Part shown: positions 35,966-44,380 of the stretch, in pieces | How the letters are laid out: the number at the start of each line of letters is the position of its first letter | How positions within the stretch are numbered: the first letter of the stretch is position 1 | DNA from: Bacteroidaceae bacterium | GTDB taxonomy: Bacteria; Bacteroidota; Bacteroidia; Bacteroidales; Bacteroidaceae | Assembly: GCA_024398475.1 (NCBI GenBank) | Contig: JAKSJB010000008.1 | Coordinates: 1 to 64,000 of the forward strand | Direction: 5' to 3' | DNA length: 64,000 nt | Notes under the pieces: generated by a model | Told to the model about the DNA's origin: nothing | What the model saw: only the letters and a program-made list of their open reading frames with translations | The model's database searches: none | Program-made: the position numbers and the translations under genes

Positions 35966-36011
35966 ATTAGGGGATTTCCTATCGCGTATTAGGAATTTTC
36001 CCCTAATTTGT
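35966..36011. terminator. Long inverted repeat, probable terminator of the ncRNA
   Basis: AATTAGGGGATTTCCTA and its near-perfect complement (ending TTCCCCTAATT at 36009) form a 16-17 bp hairpin, followed by TGTTTCTATA. It would end the RNA above. The TTTG at 36008-36011 followed by TAAATTTG at 36028-36035 (16-nt spacing) may be the promoter of the next gene. Confidence 0.55.
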
Positions 36012-36103
36012 TTCTATAGATTATTATAAATTTGCAACGTGAAATTATAAATTTATGCTGTGAGTCGATAATATGACTTTCATGAACTAAATAATATTGG
36101 ATT

Positions 36104-37258
36104 ATGAACAGAAGAATTACATTAGCATGCTTACTTGCTCTTACTGCTGTCGTTTCAATCTCGGCACAGGATGATGATGACCTCTACTTTACTCCTTCAA
36201 GAAAAAAAGCAAAGACTGAAGTTCAGGCTCCTGTCTATGCGCAACCTGGTACGGTATCTGTGGTTCCTACTGAAAAACCACAGGTTGAGGTATACAATAA
36301 CAACAGTCGCAGTGACGACGAATATAATCGTCGTGACAGAAATCAAAACGTAGCATGGCAGACGGGTGGTAGTGCTGAAGATTCTGTTTCCTATGATTCT
36401 TCAGATGCAATATCACGCTATGACCTCAATGATCCTGAATTGGATTTTGCCTATTCACGTCGACTGCTTCGATTCCATAGCCCAAGTATAGGTATTGCTC
36501 TTTCAAGTCCTTATTATTGGGATTTGGTTTATGGCTATGGTGTATATGACTATTTCTACGATCCATTCTATTATGACTATTACGATCCATTCTTCTGGAA
36601 TTATGGTTGGGGATATGGATATGCCTGGGGACCTTGGAACTCGTGGTATGGTCCGTTCTGGGGATGGAACCATCCTTACCATTGGTCATATTGGGGAATT
36701 GGTCCGACTTGGCATCGTACTAGTCTGACACCTGGAGGTGAACATCCTTCAAGAATCAATTCCGGCAGTTCATCATTTGCACGTCGTGATAGATTGACAA
36801 CTGGCAGGGTAAGAACTAATGCTTTGGCTTCAAATACTACATCACGTAATAGCAGTCGTTCAAGTCTTGCACGTACTACACCTAGAACAAGTATTACTGA
36901 AGACCTGCAGGATCGTACAGGTAGTAGTGTAAATGTACGCAGTGTGCCTAGACGTGAATCAGGAACTGTACGTCCAAGCAGTACCCGTACAACTGTTGTA
37001 CGTCCGAATACAGAACGTCGTACTGAACAGTCTGTTACACGTACTGAGCAGCCTCGCACTTCGGCTCCTGCACGTACTTCTACCCAGGTTCGTACGTCAG
37101 CTCCTTCCCGCAATGTCTCTTCAAGTCCTGCAACTGCACCAAGCCGTTCATCTTCGATGAGTGCACCCCGTTCTTCCGGTAGCTTCGGAGGTGGTGTGAG
37201 TGGTGGTTCACGCGGTGGTGGAATGGGCGGTGGCTCACGTGGCGGCGGAAGACGTTAA
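36104..37258 (+). CDS. Secreted low-complexity protein, Tyr/Trp-rich core and Gly/Arg/Ser-rich tail
   Basis: A 384-residue protein with a signal peptide (to ISAQ), then an acidic start (DDDDLYF). About residues 140-210 are extremely rich in Tyr, Trp, Phe, Gly and Pro (YGYGVYDYFYDPFYYDYYDP, WGYGYAWGPWNSWYGP), followed by a Ser/Thr/Arg-rich stretch (220-350). The C-terminal tail repeats GGGSRGGG and ends in Arg-Arg. I recognise no catalytic domain. It looks intrinsically disordered or adhesive and is probably in the periplasm or on the surface. Codon use is ordinary. Confidence 0.65.
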   Translation: MNRRITLACLLALTAVVSISAQDDDDLYFTPSRKKAKTEVQAPVYAQPGTVSVVPTEKPQVEVYNNNSRSDDEYNRRDRNQNVAWQTGGSAEDSVSYDSSDAISRYDLNDPELDFAYSRRLLRFHSPSIGIALSSPYYWDLVYGYGVYDYFYDPFYYDYYDPFFWNYGWGYGYAWGPWNSWYGPFWGWNHPYHWSYWGIGPTWHRTSLTPGGEHPSRINSGSSSFARRDRLTTGRVRTNALASNTTSRNSSRSSLARTTPRTSITEDLQDRTGSSVNVRSVPRRESGTVRPSSTRTTVVRPNTERRTEQSVTRTEQPRTSAPARTSTQVRTSAPSRNVSSSPATAPSRSSSMSAPRSSGSFGGGVSGGSRGGGMGGGSRGGGRR

Positions 37259-37332
37259 AAATATCTATCGATATAATTGAAATAGAAAATAATAAACAAC
37301 TTACAAACTACTAATAAAACAGATTAGAGATT

Positions 37333-38889
37333 ATGATGAAGAAAGTATCAATAATGATGACAGTAGCCTTGGCTTCTATGGGAGCAATGGCTCAGAGTTC
37401 ATACGATGCCTATAATGTAGCATCAAGTGACTTGAACGGGACAGCACGTTACGTTGGTATGGGTGGTGCATTGGGTGCACTGGGTGGTGATATTTCAGTC
37501 ATGGGCAGCAATCCTGCCGGTACTGCAATGTTCAGAAAGAATGACATGTCGTTTACCCTGAGTGGTGTATTCGGAGATGATGGCGTTCTTGGACATGACG
37601 GTTCACGGGCATCCATTGACAATGCCGGTGCAGTGGTCGTATTGGATGTGGATGAAGGTGGTCTTCAGTATGTGAACTTTGGTGTAAACTTTACCAAGAA
37701 CCGTAATTTCCTGAGCAATGTCAGAACTGGTATCGACAATGTTAGAGGACTCTCCCAAACTGCTCAGATTGCCGATATGGTTCGCAACTGCGATATTCAG
37801 TTCGGTTTTGAAAATATTGATGACTGGGGTGCTCTGCCATACCTTGCCACTAATCTCTATGATGGTGAATACGTTGCTTCTCTAATAGATATAGAAGATG
37901 AGTTTGAAGTTGACGATAAGGGAAACTTTGTATTGGACAAGGATGGAAATCCTGTTTATCTCGGAACTTCCTACTATTGGTCTCCTGCCAATAATGCAAG
38001 TTTCCTGAAGTCGCAGTGGGGCAGTACTTCACAGACCGACATGAACATTTCATTCAATGTATTGGACAAGTATTTCTTCGGAGCATCCGTAGGTCTCTAT
38101 AACATCAACTACCACCGCGAATCCATGTATTCTGAAGTTGGTGAATATGGTAATTCATACGATATCTATAACTACTATGATTCAAGAGGTGATGGTCTTG
38201 ACCTGAAGTTCGGCTTCATCTGCCGTCCTATCGACGACTCTCCTTTCCGCTTCGGTATCGATGTCCACACTCCTACATGGTATTCAATGGAAGATGCAAG
38301 AGGTGCCAACATTAATTATTCCTTTGACGGATACCAGTACTATAACGAGGAATACAACACGCCGTTTGAGTATAATTATCGCACTCCATGGAAATTCGGC
38401 CTAAGTCTCGGCTATACTGTTGATAACTATTTTGCAGTTGGTGCTGAATATGAATATACGGACATGAGTACTGCCAAGTATACTACACGTGGCGATTTCT
38501 ACAGTGATTACTATTATGCACAGAACGAGTATATTAAGGATAATCTCAAAGGACAGAGTACATTAAAACTCGGTATGGAGGTAAAACCTAATCCTGCTGT
38601 AAGTATACGTGCTGGATACAACTATGTTTCTTCTCCTTTCCGAAACAATGCTTATAATACGTTGTATTATGCAGATGATTTCACTGAGACGGATTATACT
38701 AACTGGAAAGATACACACCGTTTCACTATAGGTCTTGGTTATCGTTACAAGGGTGGATATATTGACTTGGCTTATCAATATCAATCACAAAAGGGTGACT
38801 TATATGCATTTGATGAAGTAAACCTCACTCCAACACAAATTGATAACAACCGCAGTCAATTGATGTGTACATTCGGTTTTAGATTCTAA
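37333..38889 (+). CDS. FadL/OmpP1-like outer-membrane transport barrel
   Basis: A 518-residue outer-membrane protein. The signal peptide ends at AMAQ. The mature N-terminus (SSDLNGTARYVGMGGALGALGGDISVMGSNPAGTAMF as adjoining parts) is the FadL/TodX hatch signature common in Bacteroidota, often annotated as hemin receptor. Many alternating aromatic strands follow, and the last residue is Phe (MCTFGFRF), the usual barrel end. It probably imports a hydrophobic solute. A terminator lies downstream. Confidence 0.8.
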   Translation: MMKKVSIMMTVALASMGAMAQSSYDAYNVASSDLNGTARYVGMGGALGALGGDISVMGSNPAGTAMFRKNDMSFTLSGVFGDDGVLGHDGSRASIDNAGAVVVLDVDEGGLQYVNFGVNFTKNRNFLSNVRTGIDNVRGLSQTAQIADMVRNCDIQFGFENIDDWGALPYLATNLYDGEYVASLIDIEDEFEVDDKGNFVLDKDGNPVYLGTSYYWSPANNASFLKSQWGSTSQTDMNISFNVLDKYFFGASVGLYNINYHRESMYSEVGEYGNSYDIYNYYDSRGDGLDLKFGFICRPIDDSPFRFGIDVHTPTWYSMEDARGANINYSFDGYQYYNEEYNTPFEYNYRTPWKFGLSLGYTVDNYFAVGAEYEYTDMSTAKYTTRGDFYSDYYYAQNEYIKDNLKGQSTLKLGMEVKPNPAVSIRAGYNYVSSPFRNNAYNTLYYADDFTETDYTNWKDTHRFTIGLGYRYKGGYIDLAYQYQSQKGDLYAFDEVNLTPTQIDNNRSQLMCTFGFRF

Positions 38890-38921
38890 AATGATATAGA
38901 TATTTTTAGTTAATATTCAAT

Positions 38922-38959
38922 CAAGCCATTACCAAATTATGTGTAATGGCTTGTTTTTT
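38922..38959 (+). terminator. Intrinsic terminator
   Basis: CAAGCCATTAC, 10-nt loop, GTAATGGCTTG, then TTTTTT: a perfect 11-bp stem with U-tract, 32 bp after the FadL-like stop. Confidence 0.9.
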
Positions 38960-38977
38960 ATAGATATATTCCGATTG

Positions 38978-39010
38978 TTGCCGTTATTTCAGTTATATTT
39001 CATATCTTTG
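38978..39010 (+). promoter_or_regulatory. Promoter of the OPT transporter gene
   Basis: TTG at 38978-38980, 22 nt, TATCTTTG at 39003-39010; predicted start near 39017, leaving a leader of about 38 nt. The -7 element is perfect; the spacing is at the upper end of the range. Confidence 0.6.
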
Positions 39011-39054
39011 CATTGATATAAACCAATTATCTTAATACATAACGAAAACTAATC

Positions 39055-41043
39055 ATGGATAATGAAAACAAACAGGTAGGTCTGCCTGAGAATGCGTTTA
39101 GAGAACTAAATGAAGGTGAGAAATATGAACCAGTGATGTCTCCCGATAAATGTTACAGGGAGGTTACTCCATGGTCCATTCTTTGGGGTATAGTAATGGC
39201 TGTCCTTTTTTCTGCAGCAACAGCATATTTGGGACTGAAGGTTGGACAGGTGTTTGAGGCAGCTATTCCTATTACAATTATTGCCATAGGTCTTTCCGGC
39301 GCTGCTAAACGAAAAGACCCACTTGGAGAAAACGTTATTATCCAAAGTATCGGTGCCTGTTCAGGTATGGTTGTCGCCGGTGCCATTTTCACACTTCCTG
39401 CCTTGTATATACTGCAATCTAAATATCCTGAGATCACAGTAAATTTCCTTGAGGTTTTTATGGCTTCTCTGCTTGGTGGTGCTTTGGGTATATTGTTTCT
39501 AATTCCTTTCCGTAAGTATTTTGTAAAGGATATGCATGGAAAATATCCTTTTCCTGAAGCAACGGCATCTACTCAGGTCCTTATCTCTGGGGAAAAGAGC
39601 GGTAATCAGGCTAAGCCTCTTCTCGTTGCTGGTATCATCGGGGGACTTTATGATTTTTTAGTTGCCTCATTTGGTACCTGGACTGAAAACTTTACGTCGA
39701 GGGTAACGGAATGGGGGGTTGCTATTGCAGATAAAACCAAGTTGTTGTTTTCTGTTAATACCGGTGCAGCATTGCTCGGTATGGGATATATCGTAGGTCT
39801 GAAATATGCAGCAATAATATGTATGGGTTCTGTACTTGTGTGGTGGATAATAGTTCCGCTCATATCAGCCGTGTTCCCTGAACTGCAGGTTTCAAATGGT
39901 GTTATAGCGGCTGATGCATCGCCTGAGGAGATATTCTCTTATGCCAAGAGTATTGGTATCGGTGGTATTGCTACTGCAGGTGTTATAGGAATCATCAAGA
40001 GTTGGGGCGTAATTCGTGATGCTTTCAGACTTTTCGGACAGATTTTAGGTAAGACAAAAACTGCAGAATCGAAATCTGATGTTGAAATTGAACGCACTCA
40101 GAGGGACTTGTCTATGCGTATTATAGTTTTCGGTACATTATTGGCAATCGTTGTGACAACGATATTTTTCTTTGTCGGACCTATGGATGGAAATCTTCTG
40201 TTTACAATCGTGGGTATCCTGATTGTTGCGGTTATCGCATTTCTGTTTACCACAGTTGCTGCAAATGCTATTGCTATTGTTGGTTCCAATCCTGTATCTG
40301 GCATGACTCTTATGACATTGATACTTTCTAGTATAATCATGGTGTTGGTCGGACTTAACGGAACTCATGGTATGGTTGCTGCATTAATTATGGGTGGTGT
40401 GGTGTGTACGGCTCTGTCATCTGCTGGTTCGTTCATTACCGATTTGAAAATCGGCTATTGGTTGGGTAGTACTCCTAGGTATCAGGAGACATGGAAATTT
40501 GTAGGTGTTCTAGTCAGTGCTGTTACTGTTGGTGGTGTTATAATGATTCTGAACAAGGCATATGGATTTACTCCGGATAATTCTGATGTTATGGCTGCCC
40601 CACAGGCACGTGCCATGGCGGCCGTAATCGAACCTCTCATGTCCGGCGAAGGTGCTCCTTGGATGTTGTATGGTATTGGTGCAGTTATTGCAATCATTCT
40701 AAATTTCTGCAAGATTTCTCCTTTGGCATTCGCTCTTGGCATGTTTATTCCTCTGCAACTTAACCTACCTCTGATAGTAGGCGGACTTATAAACTGGTAC
40801 GTTTCAAAACCTAAACAAAAGGGTGGGGAGCCAAATACTGCTGCTTCTGAAAAAGGTACATTGCTCGCAAGTGGTTTTATTGCCGGTGGAGCCTTGATGG
40901 GTGTTGTAAGTGCTGCTCTTCGTTTTGCTGGATGTGACTTTGTTTGTAGTGAGTGGCTTGCATCAACATGGGCAGAACTCCTTTCACTTGTGGCTTATAT
41001 TGTTCTCATCGTTTATCTTGTTAAAGCATCGAAGAGAGTATAG
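39055..41043 (+). CDS. OPT family oligopeptide transporter
   Basis: A 662-residue inner-membrane transporter with about 15-16 hydrophobic segments. Family marks include the N-terminal TPWSILWGIVMAVLFSAATAYLGLKVGQVFEAAIP as adjoining parts, NVIIQSIGACSG, and KYPFPEATASTQVL. Bacterial OPT members take up di- to oligopeptides or metal chelates driven by protons. It has its own promoter and a terminator-like hairpin downstream, so it is probably monocistronic. Confidence 0.9.
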   Translation: MDNENKQVGLPENAFRELNEGEKYEPVMSPDKCYREVTPWSILWGIVMAVLFSAATAYLGLKVGQVFEAAIPITIIAIGLSGAAKRKDPLGENVIIQSIGACSGMVVAGAIFTLPALYILQSKYPEITVNFLEVFMASLLGGALGILFLIPFRKYFVKDMHGKYPFPEATASTQVLISGEKSGNQAKPLLVAGIIGGLYDFLVASFGTWTENFTSRVTEWGVAIADKTKLLFSVNTGAALLGMGYIVGLKYAAIICMGSVLVWWIIVPLISAVFPELQVSNGVIAADASPEEIFSYAKSIGIGGIATAGVIGIIKSWGVIRDAFRLFGQILGKTKTAESKSDVEIERTQRDLSMRIIVFGTLLAIVVTTIFFFVGPMDGNLLFTIVGILIVAVIAFLFTTVAANAIAIVGSNPVSGMTLMTLILSSIIMVLVGLNGTHGMVAALIMGGVVCTALSSAGSFITDLKIGYWLGSTPRYQETWKFVGVLVSAVTVGGVIMILNKAYGFTPDNSDVMAAPQARAMAAVIEPLMSGEGAPWMLYGIGAVIAIILNFCKISPLAFALGMFIPLQLNLPLIVGGLINWYVSKPKQKGGEPNTAASEKGTLLASGFIAGGALMGVVSAALRFAGCDFVCSEWLASTWAELLSLVAYIVLIVYLVKASKRV

Positions 41044-41068
41044 TTCAATTTCTATATAAAAGAAAAAT

Positions 41069-41112
41069 GAGACGAAGATTGCTAAATTATGCAATATTCT
41101 CCGTCTCTTTTA
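41069..41112. terminator. Hairpin between convergent genes
   Basis: GAGACG (41069-41074) pairs with CGTCTC (41102-41107) and TTGC with GCAA inside it. A-rich sequence precedes and CTTTTATA follows, so it can act for both the OPT gene and ribE. Confidence 0.6.
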
Positions 41113-41141
41113 TAGTATAAACTTGTATGTATTCAAAAATA

Positions 41142-41747
41142 TTACTTGAATAAAACACTATATCGGCTGATGTATTTACCTATAATGTCGAATTCAAGGT
41201 TTACAACACTTCCTACTTTGATATTGTGGAAATTAGTGTTTTCATATGTGTAGGGAATTATGCATACCTGAAACGTGTCGTTTGTAGGATTGCATACAGT
41301 CAGACTTACTCCGTTGACTGTAACTGAGCCTTTATCTACGGTTATGTAGCCTCTCTTTGCCATTTCCTTGTCAAACTTATACTTGAAGGTGAAAATCCAA
41401 CTACCCTCTGCATCTTCCTTGTTGATACATTCTGCGGTCTGATCAACATGCCCCTGTACGATATGACCGTCTAGTCTTCCGTTCATCATCATAGAACGTT
41501 CAACATTCACTTCGTCACCTACTTTTAGCAGCCCCAGATTGCTTCTGTCGAGTGTCTCTTTCATTGCTGTTACTGTATAGGTCCCGTTTTCAATGCGGAC
41601 TACCGTGAGGCATACTCCGTTGTGTGCCACACTTTGGTCAATCTTTAATTCATCGACAAATGAACATTTCATTGTCAGGTGAACATTCTCCTGTTCACGT
41701 TCTATAGCAACTACTGTTGCATATTCTTCTACTATTCCTGAAAACAT
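41142..41747 (-). CDS. ribE: Riboflavin synthase alpha chain
   Basis: Dismutates two 6,7-dimethyl-8-ribityllumazines to riboflavin. The 201-residue protein starts with MFSGIVEE and has two lumazine-binding repeats: HNGVCLTVV, DRSNLGLL and GHIVQGHVD in the first half; VNGVSLTVCNP and PYTYENTNF in the second. No FMN riboswitch-like sequence is seen upstream. It follows the methylmalonyl-CoA decarboxylase operon on the same strand after 167 bp. Confidence 0.93.
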   Translation of the reverse strand: MFSGIVEEYATVVAIEREQENVHLTMKCSFVDELKIDQSVAHNGVCLTVVRIENGTYTVTAMKETLDRSNLGLLKVGDEVNVERSMMMNGRLDGHIVQGHVDQTAECINKEDAEGSWIFTFKYKFDKEMAKRGYITVDKGSVTVNGVSLTVCNPTNDTFQVCIIPYTYENTNFHNIKVGSVVNLEFDIIGKYISRYSVLFK

Positions 41748-41835
41748 ATTAGTAATTGAGGCTATTTGACGTTAGTCATTTTCCATTGGATTTATCCAAA
41801 TGGATAAGTTTATGAATTATTACAAGAAAACTTTT

Positions 41836-41910
41836 AGCCATTAGCCGTTAACCTATGACTTGCTGTCTGTATAGCAAGACTAAAAGTTAATTGCCAATGG
41901 CTAAAAGTGA
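41836..41910. repeat. CCATTAGCC/GCCAATGGC intergenic repeat region
   Basis: The mmdB-ribE gap holds TTTTAGCCATTAGCCGTTAACC, an imperfect hairpin CTTGCT(8 nt)AGCAAG at 41859-41878, and AATTGCCAATGGCTAAAAG. The words match those at 304-334 and 18427-18447. The hairpin lacks a U-run. Confidence 0.4.
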
Positions 41911-41914
41911 ATGA

Positions 41915-43189
41915 TTATCCCAACATACTGAGGAGGATACCGGCTGCAACTGCTGAACCAATCACACCTGCTACGTTTGGTCCCATAGCATGCATGAGGA
42001 GGAAGTTGCTTGGGTTTTCCTTCTGACCTACAGTTTGGCTTACACGTGCAGCCATAGGTACTGCACTTACACCTGCAGATCCAATCAGTGGGTTGATCTT
42101 CTCCTTTGAGAACACGTTCATCAACTTAGCGAAGAGTACACCTCCAGCTGTTGCAACGCTGAATGCAACTATACCCATACAGAGAATGTACAGAGTTTTA
42201 GGTGAAAGGAATGTTCCTGCTGTAGCAGTAGCACCGACTGTTGTACCGAGGAAGATGACGACTATGTTCATCAATTCGTTCTGTACAGTCTTTGCCAGAC
42301 GGTCAACAACGCCTGATTCACGCATAAGGTTACCAAGCATCAGACAGCCAATCAATGGACCTGCATCTGGTATGATGAGTGTTACAACAATTGATACAGC
42401 GATAGGGAAGATAATCTTCTCGGTCTTGCTGACACTGCGGAGCTGGCTCATCTTAATCAAACGTTCCTTCTTAGTTGTGAGGAGACGCATGATAGGTGGC
42501 TGAATCACTGGTACGAGTGCCATGTAACTATATGCTGCAATAGCAATAGGACCAAGGAGGTGTGGAGCCAACTTTGTTGTCAGGAAGATAGATGTAGGTC
42601 CGTCAGCACCACCGATGATACCGATAGATGCAGCCTCTGTACTAGTGAATCCGAGTGTATGAGCTACGAGGAATGTCATGAAGATACCAAGCTGGGCAGC
42701 AGCACCGAGAATGAAACTCTTTGGATTGGCAATCAGTGGACCGAAGTCAGTCATAGCACCTACACCGATGAAGATGAGGCATGGGTAAATACCTGCCTTG
42801 ACACCGATGTATAGTACGTCGAGTAGACCACCTTCAGCCAATACATGACGATAACTGTGGAAAAATTCGCTTTCAGGGTTCAGGAACTCATCGTTCCACA
42901 TCTCTGTATGGAACATGTTTGCTCCTGGAAGGTTCGTAAGGAGCATACCGAATGCGATAGGCAAGAGCAACAATGGCTCATACTCCTTCTTGATGGCGAG
43001 ATAGAGAAGGAAGCATGCCAATGCAATCATTACGGCAGATTTCCATCCATCGCCTATAAAGAACTGAGTGAAACCCATACTGTTGAAGAACTTTGTCATG
43101 GTTTCAGCTACATCGAACTGACCATCAGCGGCAAAGCAACCAACAGTAACGAGCATCATCATTGATAAAAAACATATAATTCTCTTCAT
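41915..43189 (-). CDS. mmdB: Methylmalonyl-CoA decarboxylase, sodium-pumping beta subunit
   Basis: A 424-residue inner-membrane subunit that decarboxylates carboxybiotin and exports Na+. An N-terminal hydrophobic leader (MKRIICFLSMMMLVTVGCFA) is followed by about ten helices, with the family core IGIIGGADGPTSIFLTTKLAP and, near the end, GVSAVPMAARVSQTVGQKENP and NFLLMHAMGPNVAGVIGSA. It is last in the operon mce-mmdA-mmdD-mmdC-mmdB, 12 bp after mmdC. The neighbouring epimerase supports methylmalonyl-CoA rather than oxaloacetate or glutaconyl-CoA as substrate. Confidence 0.9.
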   Translation of the reverse strand: MKRIICFLSMMMLVTVGCFAADGQFDVAETMTKFFNSMGFTQFFIGDGWKSAVMIALACFLLYLAIKKEYEPLLLLPIAFGMLLTNLPGANMFHTEMWNDEFLNPESEFFHSYRHVLAEGGLLDVLYIGVKAGIYPCLIFIGVGAMTDFGPLIANPKSFILGAAAQLGIFMTFLVAHTLGFTSTEAASIGIIGGADGPTSIFLTTKLAPHLLGPIAIAAYSYMALVPVIQPPIMRLLTTKKERLIKMSQLRSVSKTEKIIFPIAVSIVVTLIIPDAGPLIGCLMLGNLMRESGVVDRLAKTVQNELMNIVVIFLGTTVGATATAGTFLSPKTLYILCMGIVAFSVATAGGVLFAKLMNVFSKEKINPLIGSAGVSAVPMAARVSQTVGQKENPSNFLLMHAMGPNVAGVIGSAVAAGILLSMLG

Positions 43190-43201
43190 GTCTCAATAAG
43201 A

Positions 43202-43924
43202 TTATGCGATTGTTACCAATGCATCACCAACATTGACTGATGCACCCTGCTGAGCGTTAATAGCACTAACTGTACCGTCCCATTCGCTGACGATGTCGTT
43301 CTGCATCTTCATTGCTTCCATTACAGCAACGATATCACCCTTCTTTACTGTCTGACCTACAGTTACCTTAACTGCTGTGACTGTACCTGGAAGTGGAGCC
43401 GTAACAGCCTTGCCACCAGCAGGTGCTGCTGCCTTAGGTGCTGCAGCAGGAGCTGCCTTTGGTGCAGGTGCAGCAACTGGAGCTGCCTTTGGAGCTGGTG
43501 CAGCAGTAGCAATACCTGAAAGTTCTGCGAGAACATCACCTTGATTTACAGTCTGACCAACCTGACACTTGATTGCCTGAATAGTGCAGTCTGCTTCTGC
43601 AGTAATATTGTTTTCCATCTTCATGGCTTCCATGATGATGATAGTGTCACCCTTCTTTACCTTGTCGCCTTCCTTTACCAGTATCTTAGTAATGTTGCCT
43701 GGAAGTGGTGCAGAAAGTTTTGCACTTGCAGAACCTGCAGCAGGAGCAGCAGAAGCAACCTGTCCAACTGTTGGGCGTGCAACTGGAGCCTTAGGAGCAG
43801 CCATACCCTCTACATCTACAGAGTATGCTTTTCCATTTACGGTAACCTGAACTTTGTTCTCGCCCTGTTCTTCAACCTGAGCAGCATATTCAGTACCGTC
43901 TATCTTAAACTTGAATTCTTTCAT
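43202..43924 (-). CDS. mmdC: Biotin carrier subunit with two biotinyl domains
   Basis: A 240-residue carrier that shuttles CO2 as carboxybiotin from the carboxyltransferase to the membrane subunit. After an N-terminal region (1-40) and an Ala/Pro linker, a first biotinyl domain spans about 71-137 with EAMKM (Lys102). A second Ala/Pro/Lys linker (140-170) leads to a second biotinyl domain (174-240) with EAMKM (Lys206). The usual carrier has one domain and about 130-170 residues. The repeated Ala-Pro linker at the DNA level could allow copy change. It lies 51 bp after mmdD. Confidence 0.9.
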   Translation of the reverse strand: MKEFKFKIDGTEYAAQVEEQGENKVQVTVNGKAYSVDVEGMAAPKAPVARPTVGQVASAAPAAGSASAKLSAPLPGNITKILVKEGDKVKKGDTIIIMEAMKMENNITAEADCTIQAIKCQVGQTVNQGDVLAELSGIATAAPAPKAAPVAAPAPKAAPAAAPKAAAPAGGKAVTAPLPGTVTAVKVTVGQTVKKGDIVAVMEAMKMQNDIVSEWDGTVSAINAQQGASVNVGDALVTIA

Positions 43925-43975
43925 TTGTATTTACTGTTTCGTTTCGTTACGTCATTGTCAACGCAACCGCGTTTT

Positions 43976-44326
43976 TTAATTAAAATGGTTATTTAACTCG
44001 TGATGCCATGCTGAGTGACGGTTGTTCTTAATAGTAATCACGTCTGATTCCTCATCATGAACATTCTGGAAATAAAGATACAGAGCAGTAGCAATGGCTG
44101 CCTTGTCAGCATCGGATGCCGATGCGGCAGGAGCAGCGGAAGTCGCAGCAACTGGCTGTGCAGTTGGCTTAGCTGACTTTGTCTTGGCACCTGAGCTTTC
44201 CAGTTTCTGAACTGATTTGCCCAAGAGAATCATGACAAAGATGAGCAATATAAGCACAACGAACACAACGCCGAAGCCGATACCCGACATTGCCCATACG
44301 TCTGACCATATTACTAATGTTGTCAT
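43976..44326 (-). CDS. mmdD: OadG/MmdD-like small membrane subunit
   Basis: A 116-residue protein with one N-terminal transmembrane helix (GIGFGVVFVVLILLIFVMILL), an Ala/Pro/Lys linker and a short C-terminal segment (AAIATALYLYFQNVHDEESDVITIK) typical of the sodium-pump gamma/delta subunits, which help assembly of the complex. Its place between mmdA and mmdC supports this. Confidence 0.82.
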   Translation of the reverse strand: MTTLVIWSDVWAMSGIGFGVVFVVLILLIFVMILLGKSVQKLESSGAKTKSAKPTAQPVAATSAAPAASASDADKAAIATALYLYFQNVHDEESDVITIKNNRHSAWHHELNNHFN

Positions 44327-44380
44327 ATTATATTTGTTTTGACAATTTACAATATACTTTAATTGACATCCACGTGATTA

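Noticed and set aside
41748..41914. Possible FMN or B12 riboswitch near ribE/mmdB
   Set aside because: The gap holds only repeat words and a weak hairpin; no conserved riboswitch core is seen, and the gap lies upstream of ribE and downstream of mmdB.
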